Below are positions 35,716 through 45,959 of a stretch of DNA of 64,000 nucleotides, piece by piece. The position numbers and the translations under genes were made by a program. The notes under the pieces are model-generated. The model did no database searches, had not been told where the DNA came from, and saw nothing but the letters and a program-made list of their open reading frames with translations. Every line of letters begins with the position of its first letter. Position 1 is the stretch's first letter. Source of the stretch: Sphingomonas yabuuchiae (GTDB taxonomy: Bacteria > Pseudomonadota > Alphaproteobacteria > Sphingomonadales > Sphingomonadaceae); the NCBI RefSeq assembly GCF_014199595.1, contig NZ_JACHNX010000007.1:62001-126000 (forward strand), given 5' to 3'.

Positions 35716-36996
35716 TCAGTCGCCGACGCGCTCGATATCGGCACCCACCGCCGACAGCTTCTCTTCCAGACGCTCGTAACCGCGGTCGAGATGGTACACG
35801 CGGGCAACCGACGTCTCACCCTCGGCGGCCAGACCGGCGAGGATCAGGCTCATCGAGGCGCGCAGGTCGGTCGCCATCACCGGCGCGCCGGTCAGCTTGT
35901 TCACGCCCTTCACCATCGCGGTGCGGCCATGGACCTGGATGTCCGCGCCCATCCGCGCCAGCTCTGGCACGTGCATGTAGCGGTTCTCAAAGATCGTCTC
36001 GGTCAGGGTGCTGGTGCCCTCCGCCTTGCACAGCATCGCCATGAACTGCGCCTGCATGTCGGTGGCGAAGCCCGGATAGGGGGCGGTCGACAGGGTCAGC
36101 GGCTGGAGCGGACCATCGGCCTTCACCCGGATCGAATCGCGGCCTTCCTCGACCGTCACGCCCGCTTCGGTCAGCGCGGACAAGGTGGCGCGCATATCCT
36201 CGGCACAGGCGCCGACCAGTTCCAGGTCACCGCCGGTGATCGCGGCGGCACAGGCATAGCTGCCCGCCTCGATCCGGTCGGGCATCACCGAATAGGTGGC
36301 GCCGTGCAGCCGGTCGACACCCTCGATGGTCAGCGTCTCGGTACCGACGCCGTCGATCCGCGCGCCCATCGCGATCAGCAAGCGGCACAGATCGACGATC
36401 TCGGGCTCGCGCGCGGCATTGCCCAGGACCGAGGTGCCCTTGGCCGTGACGGCGGCCATCAGCGCATTCTCGGTCGCGCCGACCGACACCACCGGGAAGG
36501 TGTAGCGTCCGCCTGACAGGCGGCCGCCGGGCGCGCTGGCCTTGACGTAACCGGCGGTCAGTTCGATCTCCGCGCCGATCGCCTCCAGCGCCTTCAGGTG
36601 CAAATCGATCGGGCGGTTGCCGATCGCGCAGCCGCCGGGCAGCGACACCCGCGCCTCGCCCGCGCGCGCCAGGATGGGGCCGAGCACCAGGATCGACGCG
36701 CGCATCTTGCGCACGATGTCGTACGGCGCCTCGGTCGAGAAGAGCTGGCCCGCGCGGATCGTCATCACCCGGCCGAAATCTTCGGGACGCGTCCCCTCGA
36801 CACGGGTCGATGCGCCGATCTGGTTCAGCAGATGGCCGAACCCGTCGACATCGGCCAGACGCGGCAGGTTGCGCAGCGTGACCGGTTCGTCGGTCAGGAT
36901 CGCGCAGGGCATCAGGGTGAGCGCGGCGTTCTTCGCGCCCGAGATCTTCAGGCGGCCCGACAGCCGGTTGCCGCCGCGAATAAGGATACGGTCCAT
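35716..36996 (-). CDS. murA: UDP-N-acetylglucosamine 1-carboxyvinyltransferase
   Basis: Transfers enolpyruvate from PEP to UDP-GlcNAc, the first committed step of peptidoglycan synthesis, in the cytoplasm. The 426 residues form the usual EPSP-synthase-like double domain. The start [24 protein letters not shown] contains the essential lysine-asparagine pair, and [21 protein letters not shown] contains the fosfomycin-reactive cysteine (near 118), so the enzyme should be fosfomycin-sensitive. AGGAGG precedes the ATG by 8 bases. The FosA-like gene in this window would act upstream of this target. Confidence 0.97.
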   Translation of the reverse strand: MDRILIRGGNRLSGRLKISGAKNAALTLMPCAILTDEPVTLRNLPRLADVDGFGHLLNQIGASTRVEGTRPEDFGRVMTIRAGQLFSTEAPYDIVRKMRASILVLGPILARAGEARVSLPGGCAIGNRPIDLHLKALEAIGAEIELTAGYVKASAPGGRLSGGRYTFPVVSVGATENALMAAVTAKGTSVLGNAAREPEIVDLCRLLIAMGARIDGVGTETLTIEGVDRLHGATYSVMPDRIEAGSYACAAAITGGDLELVGACAEDMRATLSALTEAGVTVEEGRDSIRVKADGPLQPLTLSTAPYPGFATDMQAQFMAMLCKAEGTSTLTETIFENRYMHVPELARMGADIQVHGRTAMVKGVNKLTGAPVMATDLRASMSLILAGLAAEGETSVARVYHLDRGYERLEEKLSAVGADIERVGD

Positions 36997-37089
36997 AGAC
37001 CCGTCCTCCTAGCGGACGTGGCGGGCATCGCCAAGGGTCGTGCCCGTCCCCCATGGCCAAAGAGCACGAAAAGCAAAGAAAAGGGCCGG

Positions 37090-37103
37090 TTGATCGATAT
37101 TAA
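37090..37103. promoter_or_regulatory. FNR/Crp-like box upstream of the Crp/Fnr gene
   Basis: TTGAT-CGAT-ATTAA matches the FNR/FixK consensus TTGAT-N4-ATCAA except one base. It lies 18 bases before the start codon of a Crp/Fnr-family regulator, as expected for autoregulation. Confidence 0.45.
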
Positions 37104-37121
37104 TGCGTGGTCGCACCCTTG

Positions 37122-37895
37122 ATGGCTAAGGCGTTCGTCCGCTCCGGGGATGAGGTGTCAGTGTCAAATTGCGGGCTAGCTGATCGCCTGAACAAATGGG
37201 TTTCGTTGACCCCGGCCGAACGAGAGGCCTTGGCACGGCTGGAGGATCGACCAAAGACGATCCGGCGCGGTGCGGTGTTGATGGAGGAACAGGCGCGCAG
37301 CGACGAGCTGTTCGTCGTGCAGCAGGGCATGTTGATGTGCTATGTGCTGCTCGACGATGGCAGCCGCCAGGTGGTGCGCTTCCTGTTTCCCGGCGATCTC
37401 TTCGCGCTGTCGGCGCTGGTCTATGGCCGTTCGCCCGATACGGTGGTGGCGGTGTCCAATGCGGTCGTCTGTCCCTTCGACCGGGGCCAGATCGCGGGAC
37501 TGGCGACCCGGCATCCCCGCCTGTTCAGCCTGATCCTGGTGCTCAACCAGATCGAGCGGGTCATCACCACCGACCGGCTGGCAGGTCTCGGCCGTACCTC
37601 GGCGCGGGTGCGGGTGGCGACGCTGTTGCTGTCGCTGCGCGGCCAGATGCGCCAGGCGGGCATAGAGGTGGCCGCATCCTTCGCCCCCGGCCTGACGCAG
37701 GAGGAGATGGGCGACGCGATCGGGCTGACCGCCGTCCACGTCAACCGGATGCTGCGCCAGCTGGAGGACGATGGGCTGATCAAGCGCGAGGGCGGGCGTG
37801 TCCACCTGCTCGACGAAGCGCGGCTGGTGCGCGAAGCGGGCTATATCGACCGGTTCGAGGGGCTGGACCTCAGCTGGCTGCCACCGGGGCATTGA
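37122..37895 (+). CDS. Crp/Fnr family transcriptional regulator
   Basis: A 257-residue regulator with an N-terminal cyclic-nucleotide-binding-like beta barrel (RRGAVLMEEQARSDELFVVQQGMLMCYVLLDDGSRQVVRFLFPGDLFAL, about 45-105), a dimer helix and a C-terminal helix-turn-helix (LTQEEMGDAIGLTAVHVNRMLRQLEDDGLIKREGGRVHLL). The N-terminal cysteine cluster of oxygen-sensing FNR is absent, so it does not look like an iron-sulfur sensor. The ATG at 37122 is used; a GTG at 37107 is also possible. It is divergent from murA. The signal is unknown. Confidence 0.88.
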   Translation: MAKAFVRSGDEVSVSNCGLADRLNKWVSLTPAEREALARLEDRPKTIRRGAVLMEEQARSDELFVVQQGMLMCYVLLDDGSRQVVRFLFPGDLFALSALVYGRSPDTVVAVSNAVVCPFDRGQIAGLATRHPRLFSLILVLNQIERVITTDRLAGLGRTSARVRVATLLLSLRGQMRQAGIEVAASFAPGLTQEEMGDAIGLTAVHVNRMLRQLEDDGLIKREGGRVHLLDEARLVREAGYIDRFEGLDLSWLPPGH

Positions 37896-37902
37896 GGCAT
37901 TC

Positions 37903-37925
37903 CTTCCCCGAAAAGGGGAGGAATG
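37903..37925. repeat. Partial family A-type palindrome
   Basis: ttccttccccgaaaaggggagg is a single short hairpin of the kind that begins full family A copies. It lies between the convergent Crp/Fnr and DCC genes. Confidence 0.5.
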
Positions 37926-37926
37926 G

Positions 37927-38277
37927 TCAGGGTCCCGCCCAACGTTGCAGGCGCGGTCGAATCTTCAGGAAGCGTCGATAGCCGCGCTCCAGCAACGCCA
38001 GCATCCAGGGAGAGCGTGCCGCCAGACCCAGCGGCCGGAGGAGCGGGATCGCCCGCCACATCGCGGCAAAGGCCGCCGCGCCCGACAGCATCCGGCCATC
38101 CTCCCGCGCGTGAAAGCGCGCGAGCAGCGTGTCGCGGTCGATCGGGCACTGGTCAGGCTCCTCCCCGCCGATCGCGACGAATTCGATCCGGCGACGTCGG
38201 TCCAGCCGCCGCATCACCGCGATCTCGCGGCGACACAGCGGACAGGCGGCATCATACCAGACGGTGACGGTCGTCAT
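37927..38277 (-). CDS. DCC family thiol-disulfide oxidoreductase-like protein
   Basis: A 116-residue protein of the DCC (DUF393) family. The hallmark DxxCPLCR motif is at residues 9-16 (YDAACPLCRREI), and the strand pattern RRIEFVAIGGEEP follows; the later part SGAAAFAAMWRAIP and RYRRFLKIRPRL is also typical. A redox role with thiols is inferred. It is 51 bases downstream of katG on the same strand, with a GC hairpin between, so cotranscription is possible and would fit oxidative stress. Confidence 0.85.
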   Translation of the reverse strand: MTTVTVWYDAACPLCRREIAVMRRLDRRRRIEFVAIGGEEPDQCPIDRDTLLARFHAREDGRMLSGAAAFAAMWRAIPLLRPLGLAARSPWMLALLERGYRRFLKIRPRLQRWAGP

Positions 38278-38294
38278 GCCCTTCCCTCCGACAA

Positions 38295-38322
38295 GGGCGG
38301 CCCGATCACGACCGGGCCGCCT
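38295..38322 (-). terminator. GC-rich hairpin between katG and the DCC gene
   Basis: GGCGGCCCG and CGGGCCGCC form a 9-bp stem around atcacgac. No T run follows on the minus strand, so it may be a weak terminator or an RNA-stabilising hairpin after katG. Confidence 0.4.
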
Positions 38323-38328
38323 CCACCA

Positions 38329-40590
38329 TCAGAAAAGATCGGCGGTCATCACCTTGTTCCAGACCTTCACGAAGTCGCGGACCATGCGGGGATGGCCGTC
38401 CTCGGCAGCGTAGAATTCCGCGATGTTGCGCAACTGCGAATTGGCCCCGAAGACCAGGTCGTTACGCGTGGCAGTGTAGCGCGTCTCACCACTATCCCGG
38501 TCGTCCAGGGTAAAGCGCAAGCCCGCCTCGTCCTGCTTGGTCCAGACATAGTCCATGCTGGTCAGCACGCGGAAGAAGTCGTTGCTCAGCACGCCCACCC
38601 GGTCGGTGAACAGGCCCGCCTCGCTCTCGTCCCAATTCGCCCCCAGCGCGCGTAGGCCGCCGGTCAGCACCACCCATTCGGGCGCGCTGAGCTTCAGCAG
38701 CGCCGCCTTGTCGAGGAACAGTTCCTCGGGGGCGACGCGGCCCGCCGTCACCTCGGTGAAGTGATCGTCGACATAGTTGCGGAAACCATCGACCACCGGC
38801 TTCAGCCATTCGAAGCTGTCGGCATCGGTCAGTTCGTCGGTCGTGTCGCGCCGCCCGGCGGTGAAGGGCACCTCCAGCGCGACGCCCGCATCCGCCGCCG
38901 CCTTCTCGACCGCCGCTGTGCCGCCCAGCACGATCAGATCGGCCAGCGACACGCGCTTGCCGCCGGTCGCCCCGTCGTTGAACGCGCCCATGATCTCGCG
39001 CAAGCGCGCGATGACGGGCACGGTGCGGCGATTGACCGCCCAGTCCTTTTGCGGAGCAAGTGCCAGACGCGCACCGTTGGCGCCGCCGCGCTTGTCGCTG
39101 TCACGATAGGTGACGGCGGCGGAAAAGGCGGTGAAGGCCAGGTCCGACACCGAGAGGCCGCTGTCGAGGATCCACTGCTTCAACGCCCCGATGTCGGCGG
39201 CGTCGACCAGTTCGTAATCGCGCTCGGGGATCGGGTCCTGCCACAGCAGGTCCGGCTCGATCGTCACCTCTGGCCCGACATAACGCTCGCGCGGCCCCAT
39301 GTCGCGGTGCGTCAGCTTGTACCACGCCTTCGAAAACTGCTCGGTGAAATAGTCGAAGTCGGTCAGGAACCGCTCGCAGATGGGGCGATAGACCGGATCG
39401 ACCTTCAGCGCGATGTCGCTGGTCATCATCATCAGGGCATGGCTCTTGCCCTCGATATGCGCGTCGGGGGTGCGCGGCGCGTCACCGCTGACCGGCGTCC
39501 ATTGCAGCGCACCCGCCGGGCTGCGCGTCTGTTCCCATTCCAGGCCCAGCAGGTTTTCGAGATAGCTGTTGTCCCACTGGGTCGGGTTCTGGGTCCAGCT
39601 GCCCTCGATGCCGTTGGTCATGGTGAATTCGGCATTGCCGGTGCCCTCGGGGTTGTGCCAGCCCAGCCCCATCTCCTCGATCGCGGCGATTTCGGGCGGC
39701 GCGCCGATGCGGTCGGCCTTCACCATGCCATGGCTCTTGCCGAAGGCGTGGCCGCCCGCGATCAGCGCCACCGTCTCCTCGTCGTTCATCGCCATGCGGG
39801 TGAAGGTGATGCGGATGTCGCGGGCCGAGGCCATCGGATCGCCGCTGGCGTAGGGGCCTTCGGGGTTCACATAGATGAGCGACTGGTGCGAGGCGGCCAG
39901 CGGCTGCTCCAGATCGTAATCGGCATCGCCATTCTGCCCGCGCCAGCGCTTGTCGCGGTTGACCATCTCGTCGAACGAGTCGACCTGGGTCATGTCGAAG
40001 ACCTCGGGACCCCAATAGGTCGCGTCATCGGCCTCCCACGCATCCTCGCGCCCGCCGCCGAAACCATAGGTCGGCAGCCCCATGATCTCGAGCGAGCAAT
40101 TGCCGGTCAGGACGATCAGGTCGGCCCAAGACAGCGCCGCGCCATATTTCTGCTTGATCGGCCAGAGCAGGCGACGCGACTTGTCGACATTGCCATTGTC
40201 CCACCAGCTGTTGATCGGCGCGAAACGCTGCATCGCCTCGCCAGCACCGCCGCGCCCGTCGGCGATGCGATAGCTGCCCGCCGAGTGCCATGACATGCGG
40301 ATCATCTGCGGCCCGTAATTGCCATAGTCGGACGGCCACCACGCGACCGAGCTGGTCAGGAAGCGCTTGATCTCGGCCTTCAGCGTATCGAGGTCGATCT
40401 TGGCGAAGGCGGCGCGATAGTCGAAATCCTCCCCCAGCGGATTGGCACGGGGGCCGTGGCGGTGCAGCTGCTCGACGCGTAGCCGGTTGGGATACCATTC
40501 GGCCAGAGTCGGCGGCGTGGTGAAGGCACCCCCGATCCGGTCGCCGCCAAAGGGGCACTTGCCTTCGAGTACCGTCTTATAGTCTTCCAT
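38329..40590 (-). CDS. katG: Bifunctional catalase-peroxidase
   Basis: A 753-residue heme enzyme that removes hydrogen peroxide. It is a class I peroxidase with two peroxidase-like halves, the N-terminal half active. The distal histidine region is [18 protein letters not shown] (near 107-124), the Trp-Tyr-Met adduct tyrosine is in [10 protein letters not shown], and the proximal histidine in [10 protein letters not shown]. The start [16 protein letters not shown] is usual. A 349-base gap precedes it (40591-40939); I found no clear OxyR site there. The DCC gene lies just downstream. Confidence 0.96.
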   Translation of the reverse strand: MEDYKTVLEGKCPFGGDRIGGAFTTPPTLAEWYPNRLRVEQLHRHGPRANPLGEDFDYRAAFAKIDLDTLKAEIKRFLTSSVAWWPSDYGNYGPQMIRMSWHSAGSYRIADGRGGAGEAMQRFAPINSWWDNGNVDKSRRLLWPIKQKYGAALSWADLIVLTGNCSLEIMGLPTYGFGGGREDAWEADDATYWGPEVFDMTQVDSFDEMVNRDKRWRGQNGDADYDLEQPLAASHQSLIYVNPEGPYASGDPMASARDIRITFTRMAMNDEETVALIAGGHAFGKSHGMVKADRIGAPPEIAAIEEMGLGWHNPEGTGNAEFTMTNGIEGSWTQNPTQWDNSYLENLLGLEWEQTRSPAGALQWTPVSGDAPRTPDAHIEGKSHALMMMTSDIALKVDPVYRPICERFLTDFDYFTEQFSKAWYKLTHRDMGPRERYVGPEVTIEPDLLWQDPIPERDYELVDAADIGALKQWILDSGLSVSDLAFTAFSAAVTYRDSDKRGGANGARLALAPQKDWAVNRRTVPVIARLREIMGAFNDGATGGKRVSLADLIVLGGTAAVEKAAADAGVALEVPFTAGRRDTTDELTDADSFEWLKPVVDGFRNYVDDHFTEVTAGRVAPEELFLDKAALLKLSAPEWVVLTGGLRALGANWDESEAGLFTDRVGVLSNDFFRVLTSMDYVWTKQDEAGLRFTLDDRDSGETRYTATRNDLVFGANSQLRNIAEFYAAEDGHPRMVRDFVKVWNKVMTADLF

Positions 40591-40939
40591 GCCGCAAGCT
40601 CTCCGGGTTCATCTGGTAAAAAGGCTGGGCGCGCAAAGACTTGGCAAGCCACAGGCTTACCGGCACGCCCATGGGGCGGGATCATGTCGCGTCTGTCATG
40701 GACATAGACGGCCTGAGGTCTTCCCCTGAGCGGAAGGAACCGCCGCTCGTCATGCCCCACAACGTCGGGCATTCCCGGTCGATCCTTGACCGATCACCCC
40801 ACACCCAAAAATTTTAGCATGGATCAACCCGGATACTTGACGGAATCGGGGGGCGGTTCACCGATGAGACGGATCGATCCTCAACCCGAGGCGTATCGTC
40901 GGATTGCACGCGATGCGGCGAATCATGAAGGAACGGGAT
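40591..40939. other. Intergenic gap between katG and the flavoprotein gene
   Basis: The 349 bases separate divergent genes and should hold two promoters. I see no repeat of families A-C and no clear operator. Short open frames cross it on both strands but look like shadows. No feature is supported. Confidence 0.4.
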
Positions 40940-41872
40940 ATGGCCGGATCGGCGGCGATCGTCGGCGCGGGGATAGCGGGTCTGGCCTGCGCCTCACGCC
41001 TGACCGAGGCGGGATGGCGGGTCACGCTGTTCGACAAGGGGCGCGGCCCCGGCGGCCGCATGGCGAGCAAGGTCGTGACGGCGCAAGGTGCCTGCTTCGC
41101 CTTCGATTATGGCGCGCAATATCTGACCGCGCGCGACCCGGCCTTCGTCGCGCAAGTCCGGGACTGGGAGCGGCAGGGTGTCGCCGCGCCATGGCCCGCC
41201 ATGGGCGATGATGCCTGGGTCGGGGTGCCGGGGATGAATGCGCTCGTCACGCATATGGCGGCGGCGCTCGACGTTCGCTGGTCGACGCATATCCGCGCGT
41301 TGCGCCGCGATGCGGACGGATGGCGGCTGGACCATGACGAGATGGCCGAGGGGCCGTTCGATGTGGCGGTCCTGGCGCTACCCGCCGAGCAGACGGCGGG
41401 ACTCGCCGCACCGATCGACCCGGCGCTGGTCGAACTGGCCCGCGCGCATCCGTCCGATCCATGCTGGACCGTGCTGCTGGGGTTCGACGCCGGCTTCTCG
41501 GCACCGGATATCCTGTCCGCCGCCGATCCCATCGACTGGGCCGCACGCAACAGCGCCAAGCCGGGCCGCAAGGGCGGTGAGGCCTGGACGATCCATGCCA
41601 CGGCCGACTGGTCGCGGCGCCATGTCGAAAGCGACCGCACCTCCGTCACCGCCTCGCTGCTACGCGCCCTGGAAGAACGGGTGGGCACCCTGCCCGTGCC
41701 GGTCCATGCCACCGCGCATCGTTGGCGTTACGCGCGGTCGGGCAAGGCCGGTGTCGGGGCCTATCACCAGGCCGATACGGGGCTGGCGGCCTGTGGCGAC
41801 TGGATGATCGCGCCACGGGTGGAGAGCGCCTGGCTCTCCGGGCGGCAGGCGGCGGATCTGGTAATGGCGTAG
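40940..41872 (+). CDS. FAD-dependent NAD(P)/FAD oxidoreductase, renalase-like
   Basis: A 310-residue flavoprotein starting MAGSAAIVGAGIAGLACASR with a Rossmann dinucleotide motif (GAGIAGL), followed by LFDKGRGPGGRMASK and an FDYGAQYLTARD segment typical of renalase/amine-oxidase-like flavoproteins. The end WMIAPRVESAWLSGRQAADLV is the closing FAD-contacting helix. The ATG at 40940 follows AAGGA by 7 bases. The substrate is unknown; in bacteria the related enzymes reoxidise mis-reduced nicotinamides. It is convergent with clpS. Confidence 0.85.
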   Translation: MAGSAAIVGAGIAGLACASRLTEAGWRVTLFDKGRGPGGRMASKVVTAQGACFAFDYGAQYLTARDPAFVAQVRDWERQGVAAPWPAMGDDAWVGVPGMNALVTHMAAALDVRWSTHIRALRRDADGWRLDHDEMAEGPFDVAVLALPAEQTAGLAAPIDPALVELARAHPSDPCWTVLLGFDAGFSAPDILSAADPIDWAARNSAKPGRKGGEAWTIHATADWSRRHVESDRTSVTASLLRALEERVGTLPVPVHATAHRWRYARSGKAGVGAYHQADTGLAACGDWMIAPRVESAWLSGRQAADLVMA

Positions 41873-41904
41873 TCCTCCCCGTGCCGGAGAGGAATGAACA
41901 GGAG

Positions 41905-42300
41905 TTACGCCTTCTCCAGCGTGCACTGAAGCGGATGCTGGTTAGCACGGGCGAAGTCGATCACCTGCGCCACCTTGGTCTCGGCGACCTCATAGGAGAA
42001 TACGCCGCACACCCCCACGCCGCGCTGATGGACGTGCAGCATGACGCGGGTCGCATCGTCCATGCTCATGCGGAAGAAACGCTGCAGGCACAGCACGACG
42101 AATTCCATCGGCGTATAGTCGTCGTTCAGCATCAGCACGCGGTACGGTGTCGGCTGCTTGGTGCGCGTCCGGGTCCGCGTCGCGACGCCCAGGCCGGTGC
42201 CCTCGTCATCGCCGTGATCGGGGCCATGATCGGGCCCTTGTCCGGGACCATTGCCGGCCATTCCCAGAGGATGGGTGAGAGTGTCGCTGTTCTGGGCCAT
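41905..42300 (-). CDS. clpS: ATP-dependent Clp protease adaptor ClpS
   Basis: A 131-residue adaptor that binds ClpA and delivers N-end-rule substrates. After a low-complexity, glycine/aspartate-rich N-terminal extension (about 1-45) the ClpS core reads [25 protein letters not shown], then [32 protein letters not shown], with the NDD-TP and H-GVG substrate-pocket residues present. The ATG at 42300 begins the extension; the frame is open further upstream but not conserved-looking. clpA is not adjacent. Confidence 0.93.
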   Translation of the reverse strand: MAQNSDTLTHPLGMAGNGPGQGPDHGPDHGDDEGTGLGVATRTRTRTKQPTPYRVLMLNDDYTPMEFVVLCLQRFFRMSMDDATRVMLHVHQRGVGVCGVFSYEVAETKVAQVIDFARANQHPLQCTLEKA

Positions 42301-42427
42301 GACGGTAAAATATGGCATGGCGGGGGGTAGGCACAAGCCCTTGGGGACAGCGTCGATCGTATAAATCGGCACTTTTGGGTGGGAATGTCCCACATCCTTC
42401 TTTCTTTGCAAAACAGGGCGAGCCTAC

Positions 42428-42622
42428 CCTTCCCTCGCCCCTCTTTGAGGGGAGAGGGTTGCGCAGACTTGGTCTTTGCGGAAGCAAAGACTTAGTCGGA
42501 GCTGGGTGAGGGGTGAGCGCGCGGAACGCGCGCGCGAGCCGGAGACTCGCTCAACCCCTCACCCAAGCTGCGCTAGCCAGCACGCTGGCAAGCTCCGCTA
42601 ACCCTCTCCCCTGTCCAGGGGA
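42428..42622. repeat. Family B palindrome, long copy
   Basis: Outer arms (cttccctcgcccctctttga and ctctcccctgtccaggggag) enclose nested arms gctgggtgaggggtgagcgc and gctcaacccctcacccaagc around gcgcggaacgcgcgcgc. It occupies most of the 357-base gap between clpS and dnaE2, which are both on the minus strand. Confidence 0.75.
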
Positions 42623-42657
42623 GAGGCGATGCAAAACAAGCCGAACCGCGATCGCAC

Positions 42658-45600
42658 CTAATGAAAGTCGCGCGAGCGGGGCAACAGGCGGACATCGCGG
42701 GGATGGACCCCGCGTTGCGCCGGAGCTCCACGCGGATCGTGCGAGCGGGTGGCGGCGGCGGGCACGTCCTCCAGCCGGGTCAGCATCGCGCTGCGATCCT
42801 CGACCCCTGCGGTCATCAGGTGGATCACGCCCTCCTCGCTGCGCTGGACGACACCATGGATCAGCATCAGCCGCGAGGCCATCACCGCGCGCCGGTTCGC
42901 CTCGAAATCGCGCGCCCACATCAACGCGTTGACGATGCCCGTCTCGTCCTCGATCGTGACGAAGATCGCATTGCCCTTGCCCGGTCGCTGGCGGACCAAC
43001 ACCACCCCCGCCACCTTGGCCCGCCGCCCATCGGCCAGATGGCCCAGATCGGCGGCGGACAGGATGCCCTCGCCCGCCAGCTCGCGGCGCAGGAACGCCA
43101 TGGGATGGCCTTTCAGCGACAGCCGCGTTGCGCGGTAATCGGCGCTGACCTGTTCGGACAGCGGCATGGGCGGCAGCGAGACATCGGGTTCGGCGGCCAT
43201 TTCGGGGGCCTCCATCGCGGCGAACAGCGGCAATTGCGCCGACTTCATCCGCCGCGCCTCCCACTGCCCCTCGCGCCGTCCGCGGCTCAACGAGCGATAG
43301 GCGTCGGCCTGCGCCAGCAGGTCGAGCGCACGGCGCGGCAGCTGCGCCCGGATCGCGACCGACTCGATGGTCTCATAGGGGGCGTGATCCGCAATTCCCT
43401 TGCCCCACACCTCGCGAAAGGCATCGACCTGCCGAAAGCCCAGCCGCAGTGCGAAGGCTCCGTCCTCCCGCCGCTCCAGCCGATTGTCCCAGCCGCTGAA
43501 ATTCACATCGACCGGTCGCACCTCGACCCCGCCATTCTCGCGCGCGTCGCGGACGAGCTGCGCGGGCGCGTAGAAGCCCATGGGCTGGGCGTTCAAAAGC
43601 GCACAGGTGAAGATCGCGGGCTGATGGCATTTCAGCCATGCCGAGACATAGACCAGCCGGGCGAAGGACAGCGCATGGCTTTCGGGAAAGCCATAGGAGC
43701 CGAACCCTTCGATCTGCTTGAAGCACCGCTCGGCGAATTCGGGCTCGTAACCGCGCGCGACCATGCCGCCGATCATCTTTTGCTGGAACCCGTCCATTCC
43801 CCCGACCTTGCGGAAGGTCGCCATGGCGCGGCGAAGCTGATTGGCCTCGTCGGGGGTGAATTTGGCGGCGGTGATGGCCAGTTTCATCGCCTGTTCCTGA
43901 AACAGCGGCACGCCGTACGTCTTGCCGAGCAGGGTGCGCAGTTCGTCCGCCGGACCATGATCGGGATGCGGCGAGGGATAGGTCACCGCCTCCTTTTGAG
44001 CCCGCCGCCGCAGATAGGGATGGACCATGTCGCCCTCGATCGGCCCCGGCCGGACGATCGCGACCTGCACGACCAGATCGTAGAATTCGCGAGGCTTCAG
44101 CCGGGGCAGCATGTTGATCTGCGCGCGGCTCTCCACCTGGAACACGCCGATGCTGTCGCCTTGTTGCAGCATCTTGTAGACGGCCGGGTCCTCATCCTGC
44201 GCCAGCGTGTCGAGGTCGGGACGGGCCAGGCCGTTCGCCTCCATCAGGTCGAACGCCTTGCGGATGCAGGCCAGCATGCCCAGCGCCAATATGTCGACCT
44301 TCATGATCTTCAGCTCGTCGATATCGTCCTTGTCCCATTCGATGAAGGTCCGCCCCTCCATCGCGCCGTTGTGGATCGGCACCGTCTCGTCGAGCCGCCC
44401 CTGAGTCAGCACGAAGCCGCCGACATGCTGCGACAAATGACGCGGCGCGCCCAGCAGCCGGTCGACCAGGGTGCGCAGGCGGGCGATCTCGGGATTGTCG
44501 GGGGAGAAACCGGTTTCGTGGAATCGCTTCTCCTCGAACTGTTTGGAAAAGCTGCCCCAGACGGTGCTGGTCAGCCTTTGCGTCACATCCTCGCTCAGCC
44601 CCAGCGCGCGACCGACCTCGCGCACCGTGCTGCGCGGGCGGTAATGGATGACGGTGGCGGCGATGGCGGCGCGGTGGCGGCCATAGCGGTCATAGATATA
44701 CTGGATCACCTCCTCGCGCCGCTCATGCTCGAAATCGATGTCGATATCGGGCGGCTCGCGGCGTTCCTCCGATACGAAGCGCGAGAAGAGCAGGTCATAT
44801 CGCACCGGATCGACCGAGGTGACGCCCAGGACCCAGCAGACCGCCGAATTGGCCGCCGATCCGCGCCCCTGGCAAAGAATGGGCGGCTCCACCGTCCGCG
44901 CGAAGCGGACGACGTCATGCACGGTCAGGAAATAATGTGCATATCCGCACCGGCGGATCAGCCCGAGTTCCTCGTCCAGCAAGGCGCGCAGCTTGACCGG
45001 AACGCCCCCCGGATAGCGCTTCGCGGCTTCGCGCCGGACCAGTTCCTCCAGCCAGTCCTGTGCGTCCCAGCCCTGCGGGATTGGCTCGTCGGGATATTGG
45101 TAGGAGATATGATTCAGACGGAAGGCGATCCGTTCCAGGATCGCCATGCTCTCCGCCACCGCTTCCGGCCGGTCGGCGAACAGGCGCGCCATCTCGACAC
45201 CGGGTTTCAGATGCCGCTCCGCATTGGCCGCCAGCCGCCGCCCCCCGGTGCGGACGGTCAGCCCTTCGCGGATGCAGGTCAGTATATCCTGTACCGGACG
45301 GTCCGCAGGCGAAGCGGACAGTGCATCGGTGGTGGCGAGCAGGGGCACCCCCCGCGTCTCGGCCAGCGCGGCATGCGCCATCAGCCGCCGCCGGTCCGCC
45401 CCCGATCGCGGCATGGTCACGCCCAGCCACACCCGCCCCGGCGCCGCCGCCGCCAGCCGGTCGAGCGTCGGCGCCAGCCCCGGGTCCGCGCGCCTGGGGG
45501 GCAGCATCGCGTCCGTCATCGGCTCGCAGGGCCGCGCACTCGACTTGGGGAGCACGATCAACAGCAGATCCTCGGCATGGCGGATCAGGTCGCCCAGTCC

Positions 45601-45951
45601 CAGGATACAGCCGCCCTTGCGCGCCCGCTTATTGCCCGTCGTCAGCAACCGGGTCAGCCGCCCCCAGGCCGTCCGGTCGATCGGATAGGCGACGATATCC
45701 GGTGTGCCATCGGCAAAGCAGAGGCGCGCGCCGACGACCAGTTCGAAAGGCGGCATCCGGTCACCGAGCGTCTCGCGGATTTCCCGCAGCGCCCGGTAGG
45801 CCCGCACCACCCCCGCCACCGTGTTGCGGTCGGCAATGCCGATTCCGTCCAGCCCCAGCAAAATCGCCTGCTGAACCATCGCCTCCGCCGGGCTTGCGCC
45901 GTCGAGGAAGGAATAATGCGTCGCCGCGACCAGTTCGGCGAAGTCGGGCAT
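42658..45951 (-). CDS. dnaE2: Error-prone DNA polymerase III alpha subunit DnaE2 (ImuC)
   Basis: A 1097-residue C-family polymerase for SOS mutagenesis. The PHP domain (start MPDFAELVAATHYSFLDGAS, about 1-270) is followed by the catalytic palm (with GRGSAANSAVCWVLGVTSVDPVRYDLLFSRFVSEERREPPDIDIDFEH, near 370-400: the DxD dyad of catalytic aspartates lies in DIDIDF), fingers and a C-terminal OB domain. It is shorter than replicative DnaE and lacks its tau-binding tail. It follows imuB on the same strand after 161 bases that contain a family A repeat. With imuA and imuB it forms the translesion cassette. Confidence 0.95.
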   Translation of the reverse strand: MPDFAELVAATHYSFLDGASPAEAMVQQAILLGLDGIGIADRNTVAGVVRAYRALREIRETLGDRMPPFELVVGARLCFADGTPDIVAYPIDRTAWGRLTRLLTTGNKRARKGGCILGLGDLIRHAEDLLLIVLPKSSARPCEPMTDAMLPPRRADPGLAPTLDRLAAAAPGRVWLGVTMPRSGADRRRLMAHAALAETRGVPLLATTDALSASPADRPVQDILTCIREGLTVRTGGRRLAANAERHLKPGVEMARLFADRPEAVAESMAILERIAFRLNHISYQYPDEPIPQGWDAQDWLEELVRREAAKRYPGGVPVKLRALLDEELGLIRRCGYAHYFLTVHDVVRFARTVEPPILCQGRGSAANSAVCWVLGVTSVDPVRYDLLFSRFVSEERREPPDIDIDFEHERREEVIQYIYDRYGRHRAAIAATVIHYRPRSTVREVGRALGLSEDVTQRLTSTVWGSFSKQFEEKRFHETGFSPDNPEIARLRTLVDRLLGAPRHLSQHVGGFVLTQGRLDETVPIHNGAMEGRTFIEWDKDDIDELKIMKVDILALGMLACIRKAFDLMEANGLARPDLDTLAQDEDPAVYKMLQQGDSIGVFQVESRAQINMLPRLKPREFYDLVVQVAIVRPGPIEGDMVHPYLRRRAQKEAVTYPSPHPDHGPADELRTLLGKTYGVPLFQEQAMKLAITAAKFTPDEANQLRRAMATFRKVGGMDGFQQKMIGGMVARGYEPEFAERCFKQIEGFGSYGFPESHALSFARLVYVSAWLKCHQPAIFTCALLNAQPMGFYAPAQLVRDARENGGVEVRPVDVNFSGWDNRLERREDGAFALRLGFRQVDAFREVWGKGIADHAPYETIESVAIRAQLPRRALDLLAQADAYRSLSRGRREGQWEARRMKSAQLPLFAAMEAPEMAAEPDVSLPPMPLSEQVSADYRATRLSLKGHPMAFLRRELAGEGILSAADLGHLADGRRAKVAGVVLVRQRPGKGNAIFVTIEDETGIVNALMWARDFEANRRAVMASRLMLIHGVVQRSEEGVIHLMTAGVEDRSAMLTRLEDVPAAATRSHDPRGAPAQRGVHPRDVRLLPRSRDFH

Positions 45952-45959
45952 TTACCCTT

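Noticed and set aside
40591..40939. OxyR site for katG
   Set aside because: I looked for the ATAG-N7-CTAT spacing and found no convincing match.
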